Shown: one piece after another, positions 1-7,774 of the stretch
How the letters are laid out: every line of letters starts with the position of its first letter
Numbering within the stretch: position 1 is the stretch's first letter
Assembly (NCBI GenBank): GCA_934553255.1
Contig: CAKTEZ010000018.1
Coordinates: 1-28,019, forward strand
Direction: 5' to 3'
Source of the DNA: an uncultured Oscillospiraceae bacterium
Lineage (GTDB): Bacteria; Bacillota; Clostridia; Oscillospirales; Oscillospiraceae
DNA: 28,019 nt
Translations under genes and position numbers: made by a program
The notes under the pieces: model-generated
Seen by the model: the letters and a program-made list of their open reading frames with translations, nothing else
Databases searched by the model: none
What the model was told of the DNA's origin: nothing

Positions 1-500
1 CCGCCGAAGCCGGTGGAGGTCTTGATATAGTCCGCCGCGGAGTTGGACACGACCTCGCAGAGCTTGATCTTCTCCTCCTCCGTGAGCATACAGGTCTCGA
101 TGATGACCTTGAGAACGTTGCCGTGGCAGGAGATCTTGACGGAGTTGATCTCCTGCAGGACCTTGTCGTATTCGCCCTCCTTGACCCAGCCGAGGTTGAT
201 GACCATGTCGATCTCGGTCGCACCGTCGGCCACGGCGGCCTCGGCTTCCATGCACTTGATGCCGGTAGGGATGTAGCCGTTCGGGAAGCCGATGACCGTG
301 CAGACGGGCAGCTGGCCGAAGCCGTAATTCTGTCGGTCGGCAATGTAGTGCGCGGCATGGGCGACATAGGTCTGCGGGATGCAGACGCTCGCGCAGCCGT
401 ATTTCATGCCGTCGTCGCAGATCTGCCGGATCTCCTCCCATGTTGCGGTGGGGGCGAGGAGCGTGTGGTCAACATGACGGAGAATTTCTTTGACGTCCAT
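1..500 (-). CDS. deoC: Deoxyribose-phosphate aldolase, 3'-truncated by window edge
   Basis: Cytosolic class I aldolase that cleaves 2-deoxyribose 5-phosphate into acetaldehyde and glyceraldehyde 3-phosphate during deoxynucleoside salvage. About 166 residues are visible from the ATG; the C-terminus lies outside the window. Seen: N-terminal HVDHTLLAPTA, the EIDMVINLG strand carrying the catalytic Asp, KVIIETCMLT, and DYIKTSTGFG, whose Lys forms the Schiff base in this family. The second active-site Lys expected further on is not in view. The start is supported by GGAAAGG about 10 nt upstream. It has its own promoter-like sequence and is separated from the upstream thiolase by a terminator, so it is probably transcribed alone or with genes to the left. 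Function is near certain from the motifs. Confidence 0.95.
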   Translation of the reverse strand, partial: MDVKEILRHVDHTLLAPTATWEEIRQICDDGMKYGCASVCIPQTYVAHAAHYIADRQNYGFGQLPVCTVIGFPNGYIPTGIKCMEAEAAVADGATEIDMVINLGWVKEGEYDKVLQEINSVKISCHGNVLKVIIETCMLTEEEKIKLCEVVSNSAADYIKTSTGFG

Positions 501-562
501 AGTATATGGTATCCTTTCCAAGAAAAATAGATTCCGCAAAGGGAAATGATTTCCTGTTTATC

Positions 563-591
563 AGTGTAGCACGGCGAGCGGGAAAAAGCAA
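563..591 (-). promoter_or_regulatory. Probable sigma-A promoter of deoC
   Basis: On the minus strand TTGCTT, a 17-nt spacer and TACACT precede the deoC ATG by about 60 nt. It lies just downstream of the thiolase terminator, where a new promoter would be needed. The rest of the 501-763 gap holds only this promoter, the terminator and short GC-rich inverted repeats; no gene was recognised in it. Confidence 0.5.
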
Positions 592-693
592 GCGTGCCGC
601 GCACGGGCAGATGCCCGCTCCTAGCCGCCGCGGACGGCTGGCATGTCCACCGCTTTCCGGAGCGTCTGCAGGAGGAGATGGACCGCTCCTTCG

Positions 694-732
694 AAAAACG
701 CATCTGCCGCGTTTTCGCGGCAGATGCGTTTT
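694..732 (-). terminator. Intrinsic terminator of the thiolase gene
   Basis: Perfect 17-bp inverted repeat (695-711 with 716-732), loop TTTT, AT pairs at the base and five T in a row on the minus strand at its end. It begins 32 nt after the thiolase stop codon. The symmetry would also allow termination on the plus strand, but no plus-strand gene reaches it. Confidence 0.9.
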
Positions 733-763
733 GTTCTTTATCGGGTACTGCGGTAGATGCTTC

Positions 764-2023
764 TCAGCACTTTTCGAACACGGTGGCAACGCCCTGACCG
801 CCGCCGATGCAGAGAGTGGCAAGACCCTTCTTGGCATCGGGACGCTTGAGCATCTCGTGCAGGAGGGTGACGATGATGCGCGCGCCGGAGGCGCCGACGG
901 GGTGACCGATGGAGATGGCGCCGCCGTTGACATTGACCTTGCTCATGTCGAAGTGCAGCTCGCGCGCGACGGCGATGGACTGCGCGGCAAAGGCTTCGTT
1001 GGCCTCGACGAGGTCGATGTCCTCGATGGTCACACCGGCCTTGGCCATGGCCTGACGGGAGGCGGGAACGGGACCGACGCCCATGATCTTGGGATCGACG
1101 CCGCCCTGGCCCCAACCGATGAGCTTCGCCATGGGCTTGAGGTTATATTTCTTGACGGCCTCACCGGAGGCGAGAACGATGGCGGCAGCGCCGTCGTTGA
1201 TGCCGGAGGACTGACCGGCGGTCACGCGCTGAACATGCTTGCGGGCATCCGCCTCGTGGATCTCGGTGGGCTGGAAGGTGTGAACGACCTGATCCTCAAC
1301 GCCCTCGGGGCCGACAGGGAACGCGCCCTTGAGCTTGGCCATACCCTCCATAGAGGCGCCGGCGCGGGGGAACTCATCCTTCTTGAACTCGACGATCTCC
1401 TTCTTGACCTTGACGGGAACGGGAACGATCTCATCGTCAAAGCGGCCGGCAGCCTGCGCGGCCTCGGTCTTCTGCTGGGAGGCGACGCCGAAGGCGTCAA
1501 GCTCTTCGCGGGTGATGCCCCACACATCGCAGATGTTCTCGGCGGTGGTACCCATGTGGTAATTGTTGAACGCGTCCCACAGACCGTCCTTGATCATGGT
1601 GTCGACCAGCTTCTTGTCGCCCATGCGCGCGCCCCAGCGGGCGTCGGGAGCGGCATAAGGAGCGGCGCTCATGTTCTCGGTGCCGCCGCAGACGATGATG
1701 TCGGCGTCGCCCGCGAGAATGGCGCGGCCTGCCTCGATGACGGACTTCATGCCGGAGCCGCAGACCATGCCGACGGTGTAGGCGGGAACGGAGTAGGGCA
1801 GACCCGCGCCGATGCCGACCTGACGGGCGACGTTCTGACCGAGACCGGAGGTCAGGATGCAGCCGAACATCAGCTCGTCGACATTTTCAGGGGCGACATT
1901 CGCGCGCTTGAGCGCTTCCTTGACAACAATAGCGCCCAACTCAGCGGCAGGGGTGTTCTTCAGGGAGCCGCCAAAGGAACCGACGGCGGTACGGCAGCAG
2001 TTCACAACATAAAGTTCTTTCAT
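764..2023 (-). CDS. thlA: Acetyl-CoA C-acetyltransferase (biosynthetic thiolase) with an internal insertion
   Basis: Cytosolic enzyme condensing two acetyl-CoA to acetoacetyl-CoA, the entry step to butyrate-type fermentation; the reverse serves beta-oxidation. The 419 residues show the thiolase catalytic set: nucleophile Cys88 in VCGSGMKS, NEAFA at 342-346, His374 in GHPVGASGAR and Cys405 in CIGGGQG. Typical members have about 392 residues. The extra ~27 lie around residues 237-264, between AKLKGAFP and VTAGQSSGINDG, in the stretch leading back from the loop domain to the core. ATG is preceded by AAGGAGA. It has its own promoter, a Rex-like palindrome further upstream and a terminator after it. 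No hbd, crt or bcd genes are in view, so the pathway direction is inferred. atoB is an alternative symbol. Confidence 0.95.
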   Translation of the reverse strand: MKELYVVNCCRTAVGSFGGSLKNTPAAELGAIVVKEALKRANVAPENVDELMFGCILTSGLGQNVARQVGIGAGLPYSVPAYTVGMVCGSGMKSVIEAGRAILAGDADIIVCGGTENMSAAPYAAPDARWGARMGDKKLVDTMIKDGLWDAFNNYHMGTTAENICDVWGITREELDAFGVASQQKTEAAQAAGRFDDEIVPVPVKVKKEIVEFKKDEFPRAGASMEGMAKLKGAFPVGPEGVEDQVVHTFQPTEIHEADARKHVQRVTAGQSSGINDGAAAIVLASGEAVKKYNLKPMAKLIGWGQGGVDPKIMGVGPVPASRQAMAKAGVTIEDIDLVEANEAFAAQSIAVARELHFDMSKVNVNGGAISIGHPVGASGARIIVTLLHEMLKRPDAKKGLATLCIGGGQGVATVFEKC

Positions 2024-2080
2024 GAGATGTCTCCTTTTATAAAAAATTTGAGGGTTCGCAGGGGTCTATTTTCATTTCCG

Positions 2081-2110
2081 ATTATACAACAGGCGCGCAT
2101 GAAAAATCAA
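2081..2110 (-). promoter_or_regulatory. Sigma-A promoter of the thiolase gene
   Basis: TTGATT, 18-nt spacer, perfect TATAAT on the minus strand. The start would fall near 2074, leaving a leader of about 50 nt with AAGGAGA before the ATG. Confidence 0.75.
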
Positions 2111-2158
2111 CTGCAAAATTTCACTTTTTCGCGCGAGATTTGACGGCTATCCTGCATT

Positions 2159-2176
2159 TTGTTAAATAATTAACGG
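2159..2176. promoter_or_regulatory. Candidate Rex (NADH/NAD+ sensor) operator
   Basis: TTGTTAA-ATAA-TTAACGG matches 16 of 18 positions of the published Rex-type consensus TTGTTAANNNNTTAACAA, including the central GTTAA/TTAAC. Thiolase genes are known Rex targets in clostridia. The site is about 50 bp upstream of the -35 box of the promoter found here, not over it, so simple occlusion of that promoter is not obvious; a second promoter or binding at a distance would be needed. It lies 26 bp or less from the stop of the foldase gene. Confidence 0.5.
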
Positions 2177-2201
2177 TTTTGCAGCATTTTCTGCGTCACG
2201 C

Positions 2202-3377
2202 TCACTTTTCGGCGTTTTCCTGCTCCTTGTCCGTCACAGCGCTCCCGCCTTCCGCGGAGCCGTCCGCCGCGCTGTCCTCGTCGGCGCTCACCGACGCCAC
2301 AAAAGCGTCGTAAACGCCGGCCACATCCAGCGCCTCCACGCGCGGGTTCATCTCCACCGCAGCGCTGTCCAGACGCTCCTCAAGGAGGTCGCTGAAGCAG
2401 CTCTCGCGCATGGCGCTGACGACCTTCTCTTCGTCGAGCGGCTTTCGAAGAATGATGTGGTAGCCGTAGGTACTCTCCACGATGTTGCTGACCTCGCCCT
2501 CGGCGAGCGCGGCGGCGGCGTTTTCAAACTCCGCGACCATCTGGCCAGACGGGAAGGTGTAGCCGCCGGGACTGGAGGTGCGGCCGGAGTCTTCGCTGTA
2601 TTCGTCGGCCAGCTCGGTGAAATACGCCGTCAGGTCGTCGCCGTCGTAATTCCGAATTTTTTGTAAAAGTTCCTCGGCAAGCGCCTTCTTCTGTGCAACG
2701 GTCTCCTCGTCCAGCTCCTGATGGGTGGACATATCGCGCGTGAGCAGGAGGATATGGTCGGCTGTCATGTAGCCCTGCTCCGCCGCGCGGGCAATAAGCT
2801 GCTCATCCGTGGGATACAGGCTGCTGCCCTCCGTCTCGGTCAGCTTCTCGAGCGCGTCATAAAGGTAGTCGGAGCGGGACATACGCGCGTAGCTTTCCTC
2901 GCCCAGGCCGACCTTTGCCAGCTCCGCGCGGTAGTTCTCCTCGCCGCCGAATTCCTCGATCACGCTCTGGCGCGTCTCCTCGATGGCTGCGATGTCCTCC
3001 TCGCTCAGGATCACATTATTCTCTTTCGCCATCGCCTCGATCACGGCGTAGCCCATGGCGTTGCTCAGCGCGCCCTCCTTCACCGTGTCGAGCATGGTCA
3101 CCCCCTCCTGAAGCTCCATGCTCCAGTCAAGGTCCATGCCGTACATATTCAGATAGCTTTCCATGTAGGAGGCGGTGTAGCAGAGATTGTAGAAATACAT
3201 ATCCATCGGCACCTCCACGCCGTCCACCTTCATGGCGGCGGCATCGGGCGAAATGCCGGTGAGCTGATAGCAGAGGCCCTCCTTGACCTTGCCCTCGGCG
3301 AAGCCGTCCTTGCTGCCGCAGGCGGCCAGCGAGCAGAGCAGCGCCAGCGAAAGCGCCGCAGCCAAAATTCGTTTCAT
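2202..3377 (-). CDS. Lipoprotein peptidyl-prolyl cis-trans isomerase (PrsA/SurA-like)
   Basis: Predicted membrane-anchored extracytoplasmic foldase assisting folding of exported proteins. The chosen ATG (391 residues) follows AGAGG; an in-frame ATG 24 nt upstream lacks a ribosome site. Residues 1-20 form a lipoprotein signal ending LCSLAAC, with Cys20 as lipidation site. Residues ~50-200 resemble the helical SurA/PrsA N-terminal region, and ~204-314 is a parvulin (PpiC) domain with TADHILL, a Gly-rich GGYTFPSGQM, EFENAAAALAEGEVS and YGYHIILRKP. The last ~25 residues are acidic and low-complexity. It follows mfd by 67 nt, probably in the same operon; pth-mfd-foldase is a recurrent clostridial order. 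Calling it prsA itself is not justified from sequence alone. Confidence 0.88.
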   Translation of the reverse strand: MKRILAAALSLALLCSLAACGSKDGFAEGKVKEGLCYQLTGISPDAAAMKVDGVEVPMDMYFYNLCYTASYMESYLNMYGMDLDWSMELQEGVTMLDTVKEGALSNAMGYAVIEAMAKENNVILSEEDIAAIEETRQSVIEEFGGEENYRAELAKVGLGEESYARMSRSDYLYDALEKLTETEGSSLYPTDEQLIARAAEQGYMTADHILLLTRDMSTHQELDEETVAQKKALAEELLQKIRNYDGDDLTAYFTELADEYSEDSGRTSSPGGYTFPSGQMVAEFENAAAALAEGEVSNIVESTYGYHIILRKPLDEEKVVSAMRESCFSDLLEERLDSAAVEMNPRVEALDVAGVYDAFVASVSADEDSAADGSAEGGSAVTDKEQENAEK

Positions 3378-3444
3378 CTTCGTTTCCTCTTTCTTTCCCA
3401 TCAGATTTTATCGCACATTGCCGCGGGGCAATGCGAGTACAGGG

Positions 3445-6400
3445 TCAGGCGTCCTCCGCGGGTGCAAGGCTCTCGACCAGTTCGAGCGCCGCCTTAAGCG
3501 GCTCCTCGTCCTTACCGAGCCGCAGCGACAGCTTTGGCTCGGCGCCGGCGGAGAGCGTCAGCCGGCGCTTGTTCTTCCCCAGCGTGCAAAGACGCATCAC
3601 CGCCTCGACCGGCATTTCACCGCCGAAGGTGAAGGTGATGGAGTCGCCGCGCTGGTCAATGTCGCGGATGCCCGCGGATACGGCGGCGCAGCGCAGCAGC
3701 GCCACATCCAGCAGGGCGAGCGTACTCGCGGGCGGCTCGCCGTAGCGGTCAAGCAGCTCGTCGAGCAGGTCCTGCGCCTCCTCGCGGGTACGCAGCGCCG
3801 CGATGCGGCGGTACACATCCATGCGCTGCTCGCCGGAGGGGATATAACTCTCCGGCAGGTTGGCCGAAACGGTCAGGTCGGCGGAGCAGTCGGCACGCGC
3901 CGCCTTCTTCTCACCGCGCTCCTCGAGTACGGCCTCCTCCAGAAGCTGAAGGTACATATCGTAGCCCACGCTCATCATGTAGCCCGACTGCTCGGGGCCG
4001 AGCAGGTTGCCCGCGCCGCGGATCTCCAGGTCGCGCATGGCGATGCGGAAGCCCGAGCCGAATTCCGCGTACTCGCGGATGGCGGTCAGGCGCTTGGCGG
4101 CGACCTCGGTGAGGATCTTGCCCGCGCGGTAGGTCATATAGGCGTAAGCGCGTCGCGCGCTGCGGCCGATGCGCCCGCGGATTTGGTGGAGCTGGGCAAG
4201 GCCGAGCCGGTCGGCGTCTTCAATGATGAGCGTGTTGACATTCGGAATGTCGATGCCGGTCTCGATGATGGTCGTGCAGACCAGCACCTGCGCCTCGCCG
4301 TCGGAAAAGCGCTGCATGACGGCGGAAAGTCCCTTTTCGTCCAGCTTGCCGTGGGCGACCGCGATGCTGACCTCTTCGCCCAGCAGCTTTTTGAGCTGCG
4401 CGGCGCAGCGGTCGATGGTCTCCACGCGGTTGTGCAGGTAGTAGACCTGCCCGCCGCGGGCAAGCTCGCGGCGAATGGCCTCGGCGATCACGCCCCAGTC
4501 ATGCTCGAGGACATAGGTCTGCACGGGCTGGCGGTCCTGCGGGGGCATCTCGATGGTGGACATATCGCGCAGACCGGACAGCGCCATGTTGAGCGTGCGC
4601 GGAATAGGCGTTGCCGAGAGCGTGAGCGTGTCCACCTGTCTGGAAAGCTCCTTGAGCTTTTCCTTGTGCGTCACGCCGAAGCGCTGCTCCTCGTCGATGA
4701 CGAGCAATCCGAGATCCTTGAAGTGCAGGCTCTTTTGCAGCAGAGAGTGCGTGCCGATGAGCAGGTCGATCCGCCCCTCCGCCGCGTCCTGCAATATCCT
4801 CTTTTTCTGCGCGGGGGTCTTGAAGCGGGAGAGGACCTCGACGGTCACGGGGAAGCTGCGGAAGCGGTTGATGGCGGTGGCGTAGTGCTGCTGGGCCAGC
4901 ACGGTGGTCGGCACGAGAATGGCCGCCTGCTTGCCGTCGAGTATGCACTTCATCACCGCGCGCAGCGCGACTTCGGTTTTCCCGTAGCCCACATCGCCGC
5001 AGAGCAGGCGGTCCATCGGCCGCGCACGCTCCATGTCGGCCTTGATCTCGGCGATGGCGCGCAGCTGGTCGTCGGTCTCCTCGTAGTCGAAGGCGTCCTC
5101 AAACTCGCGCTGCCAGGTCGAGTCCGGCGAAAAGGCAAAGCCCGGACGGCGCTGGCGTTCGGCATAAAGCTTGATGAGTCCCTTGGCAAGGTCCTTTGCC
5201 GCCGCCTTCGCGCGCGACTTGGCGCGCGTCCAGTCCGTGCCGCCGAGGCGGCTGAGCTTGACATGCTCGCCCTCGTCCTCGCCGCGCCCGCCGATGTACT
5301 TCGACACCATGTCGAGCTGCGTCGCGGGGACATACAGGCTGTCGCTGCCCGCATAGGCGATCTTGATATAATCCTTGTCCGCGCCGTCCACGCGGATGCG
5401 CTCCATGCCGACGAAGCGTCCGATGCCGTGGTGGGTGTGTACGACAAGGTCGCCGGGGGTCAGGTCGGTGTAGGATTGGAGCCGTTGGCGGCTCGTCTCC
5501 TTTTTGGGGCGCACGGTGCGCGGCGGCCTGCCGCTCACCGGCGCGGTGAGCTGCCCCTCTGCCAGAATGACGAGGTGCAGCTGGGGATATTCGCAGCCCG
5601 CGCTGAGTGCGCCGAGACCGATGACGGCCTCGCCCGCGGCAGGCAGGCTCCTGTTCGCAAGGTCGAGCCGGACGCGCATCCCGCGCTCGGCGAGCAGGCG
5701 TTGCAGGTTTTTCCCGCGCGTTTCGTTGCCGCACAGGACCAGCACGCCGCTTCCGGCGGCAAGATAATGCGCCATGTCCGCGGCGGCGGTCTCCAGACTT
5801 CCGCCGTAGGAGGGGAGCTGGCGCGCGTTGACGCTCAGCAGCGCACGCGGGGGGACCAGATAGCGCGAGGTCGGCAGGCTGTCGCACAGCACGACGGAGC
5901 AGGCGGCGAGCCGCCGCGCAAGATCGTCCGCGTCCAGCGCGAGCGACGCGAACGGCCCGGCAAGCACGCCATCCTCCACCAGCGCCTTCCGGTCTTCGTT
6001 CTGCTCGAGCGTCCACGCCCGCAGGCGTTCCAGCACGCGGCTGTCCTCGCTGACGAGGACCACGGCGCGCTCCGGCAGATAGTCCGCCGCGCACACCGGC
6101 GTGGGGTAGGCGGCGGCGAGATAGCGGTCCATGCCGCCGAGCGGCAGGCTCTCGCGCAGACGCTCCGCGTCCGCGCGGAGCGCGGCGGCGGTTTTTTCCG
6201 TCGCTTCCCTTCTGGCAAGCTGCGCCGCTGCGTGCTCCATGCGCGCGAGCATGGCGTCCCGTCCGCCCTCGGCGGCATCGGGCAGCACCTCGGCGGCGGG
6301 CAGCACGGTCAACTCTTCTATGTTCTTTGTGCGGCGCTGGGTGGCGACATCGAACTCGCCCATCGCGTCGATCTCGGTGTCGAAAAACTCCACGCGCACG

Positions 6401-6966
6401 GGCGCGTACATCGGAGAGTAAATATCCAAAATGCCGCCGCGCACGGCGAACTGCCCCGCGCCCTCGACCTGCTCGGTGCGGGCGTAGCCCGCGGCGGTCA
6501 GCCGCGCGGCGAGCGCGCGCAGGTCGTATTCCCCGCCGACTTTCAGCGTGAACACCGCGTCACGCAGGGCAGACGGCGGCAGCGTCCGCTGGAGCAGCCC
6601 ATCGACCGCCGCCACAACGATGCCCGCCTTGCCGAAGGCCATGCGGCACAGCGCGTCCAGCCGCTCCTGCTCACGCTCATGCGATGCGGCCACGCGGTCG
6701 TGCAGCCGCCATTCGCGCGCGAGCAGTATGACCGGCTCCTCGCCCGTCAGGGCGGCGAGGTCGGCGGCCATACGGCGCGTTTCCTGCTCGTCGGCGCAGA
6801 GGACGGTAAGGGGACGCTGCGTCTCCTGCCGCAGCGCCGCGCCGAGCATGGCGCGGTGTACGCCGCTCACGCCGCTGACCGCTGCCGGTCCGGCGCCGAG
6901 GCGGAGAATTTCCGCCAGCTCCCGCAGCTCCGGCAGCGAAGCGATCGACCGGTTCAATTCCTGCAC
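3445..6966 (-). CDS. mfd: Transcription-repair coupling factor Mfd
   Basis: Cytosolic ATP-dependent translocase that removes RNA polymerase stalled at DNA damage and recruits UvrA. It has 1173 residues from a GTG start preceded by AAAGGAGG at 7-nt spacing; no in-frame ATG nearby has a ribosome site. Domains: UvrB-like N-terminus (~1-340), RNA-polymerase-interacting domain near 500-560 (TPGDLVVHTHHGIGRFVG), helicase core with Walker A GDVGYGKTE at 657-665, DEEQRFGV at 758-765, SATPIPRT at 784-791, QIRGRIGR at 928-935, then the UvrA-gating C-terminal domain. Length and motif order are canonical. It lies between pth and the foldase gene and has a promoter of its own. The opposite strand also has a very long open frame, which is a composition effect. 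Confidence 0.97.
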   Translation of the reverse strand: MQELNRSIASLPELRELAEILRLGAGPAAVSGVSGVHRAMLGAALRQETQRPLTVLCADEQETRRMAADLAALTGEEPVILLAREWRLHDRVAASHEREQERLDALCRMAFGKAGIVVAAVDGLLQRTLPPSALRDAVFTLKVGGEYDLRALAARLTAAGYARTEQVEGAGQFAVRGGILDIYSPMYAPVRVEFFDTEIDAMGEFDVATQRRTKNIEELTVLPAAEVLPDAAEGGRDAMLARMEHAAAQLARREATEKTAAALRADAERLRESLPLGGMDRYLAAAYPTPVCAADYLPERAVVLVSEDSRVLERLRAWTLEQNEDRKALVEDGVLAGPFASLALDADDLARRLAACSVVLCDSLPTSRYLVPPRALLSVNARQLPSYGGSLETAAADMAHYLAAGSGVLVLCGNETRGKNLQRLLAERGMRVRLDLANRSLPAAGEAVIGLGALSAGCEYPQLHLVILAEGQLTAPVSGRPPRTVRPKKETSRQRLQSYTDLTPGDLVVHTHHGIGRFVGMERIRVDGADKDYIKIAYAGSDSLYVPATQLDMVSKYIGGRGEDEGEHVKLSRLGGTDWTRAKSRAKAAAKDLAKGLIKLYAERQRRPGFAFSPDSTWQREFEDAFDYEETDDQLRAIAEIKADMERARPMDRLLCGDVGYGKTEVALRAVMKCILDGKQAAILVPTTVLAQQHYATAINRFRSFPVTVEVLSRFKTPAQKKRILQDAAEGRIDLLIGTHSLLQKSLHFKDLGLLVIDEEQRFGVTHKEKLKELSRQVDTLTLSATPIPRTLNMALSGLRDMSTIEMPPQDRQPVQTYVLEHDWGVIAEAIRRELARGGQVYYLHNRVETIDRCAAQLKKLLGEEVSIAVAHGKLDEKGLSAVMQRFSDGEAQVLVCTTIIETGIDIPNVNTLIIEDADRLGLAQLHQIRGRIGRSARRAYAYMTYRAGKILTEVAAKRLTAIREYAEFGSGFRIAMRDLEIRGAGNLLGPEQSGYMMSVGYDMYLQLLEEAVLEERGEKKAARADCSADLTVSANLPESYIPSGEQRMDVYRRIAALRTREEAQDLLDELLDRYGEPPASTLALLDVALLRCAAVSAGIRDIDQRGDSITFTFGGEMPVEAVMRLCTLGKNKRRLTLSAGAEPKLSLRLGKDEEPLKAALELVESLAPAEDA

Positions 6967-7070
6967 ATGTCCCCCTCCTTTCTTCCGCAAAGCGCAAAAG
7001 GGCGCAGCCCGCCCCGCAGAGGGGAGGCCTGTACCCGCACACACATCGTTTTCTATGTTCTATAAGGATA

Positions 7071-7110
7071 TCTCCTCCGGCAGTATACTATGCCGGAGGA
7101 GAAATGTAAA
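7071..7110 (-). promoter_or_regulatory. mfd promoter with its -10 box enclosed by an inverted repeat
   Basis: Minus strand: TTTACA (7105-7110), 17-nt spacer, TATACT (7082-7087), both 5 of 6 to consensus. A perfect 12-bp inverted repeat, TCTCCTCCGGCA at 7071-7082 and its complement at 7091-7102, brackets the -10 box, which sits mostly in the 8-nt centre. There is no T-run on either side, so it is not an ordinary terminator. It could be an operator, or a hairpin in read-through RNA from pth. Confidence 0.6.
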
Positions 7111-7132
7111 TGTATGAATTGTAAATTCTCGC

Positions 7133-7726
7133 TCAGTTAAAGCGGTTCTGCGCCTCGGTCACGCCGTGGGCGACGATGCACTCCGCCGCGTCGAGCGCGC
7201 GGTCAATGGCCTCGTTCACGACCTTCTTCTCCTGCGCGGAAAAGGTACCGATGACCCAGTCCACCATGTCGTAGTCCGGATGGCTCGGCGCGCCGACGCC
7301 GACCTTCACGCGTGGGAACGCGTCGGTGCCGAGGTGGGCGATGATGTTCTTGATGCCGTTGTGTCCGCCCGCCGAGCCGTTCGCGCGGATGCGGAGCTTG
7401 CCGAGCGGCAGCGACACATCGTCGTAGATGACGAGAACATGATCGCTCGGGATCTTGTAGAACCGCGCCGCTTCGCCGACCGCCTCGCCGGAAAGGTTCA
7501 TATAAGTCTGCGGCATCATCAGCAGCACGCGCGCGCCGCCGAACTCGATCAGCTCCGTGAGCGCGCGGAAGCGCAGGCGGTTGCAGCGCAGGTCCCGCTT
7601 TTCGATGAGCCGCTCGGCGGCCATAAAGCCGACATTGTGGCGTGTGTTCTCATACTGCTTTCCGTAATTCCCGAGGCAGACGAGCAGCCATTCCGCGGGG
7701 CCGGTGACTTTCTTTCCAAAAAACAT
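7133..7726 (-). CDS. pth: Peptidyl-tRNA hydrolase
   Basis: Cytosolic esterase recycling peptidyl-tRNA released from stalled ribosomes. It has 197 residues, normal for bacterial Pth. Catalytic and binding residues by family position: Asn20 in CLGNYG, His30 in NTRHNVGF, Met76-Asn77 in TYMNLSG, Asp103 in YDDVSLPLG and Asn123 in GSAGGHNGIKN. The ribosome site is weak (CAGGT about 8 nt before ATG). A GC-rich hairpin with a short T-run lies between prs and this gene, so expression may depend on partial read-through. The N-terminal ~11 residues before the first strand are a short extension. Confidence 0.97.
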   Translation of the reverse strand: MFFGKKVTGPAEWLLVCLGNYGKQYENTRHNVGFMAAERLIEKRDLRCNRLRFRALTELIEFGGARVLLMMPQTYMNLSGEAVGEAARFYKIPSDHVLVIYDDVSLPLGKLRIRANGSAGGHNGIKNIIAHLGTDAFPRVKVGVGAPSHPDYDMVDWVIGTFSAQEKKVVNEAIDRALDAAECIVAHGVTEAQNRFN

Positions 7727-7738
7727 AGCGACTACCTG

Positions 7739-7763
7739 AAAAGGGGGCGCTGCCGCGCCCCCT
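7739..7763 (-). terminator. Weak terminator or attenuator between prs and pth
   Basis: Perfect 9-bp GC-rich inverted repeat (7742-7750 with 7755-7763, loop TGCC), 11 nt after the prs stop. On the minus strand only four T follow, so partial termination is likely, giving more prs than pth transcript. Confidence 0.55.
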
Positions 7764-7774
7764 CCCTTTTGCTT

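Noticed and set aside
594..797. Short plus-strand frame across the deoC-thiolase gap
   Set aside because: It runs through the thiolase terminator hairpin and into the antisense of the thiolase, with no ribosome site.
3408..3433. Hairpin CATTGCC/GGCAATG between mfd and the foldase gene as a terminator
   Set aside because: The stem is only 7 bp and no T-run follows on either strand; the genes are more likely cotranscribed.
3283..7065. A 1260-codon open frame on the plus strand, antisense to mfd
   Set aside because: It mirrors mfd codon for codon, has Arg/Ala/Gly/His-rich low-information composition and no recognisable domain or ribosome site. GC-rich third positions suppress stops on the opposite strand.
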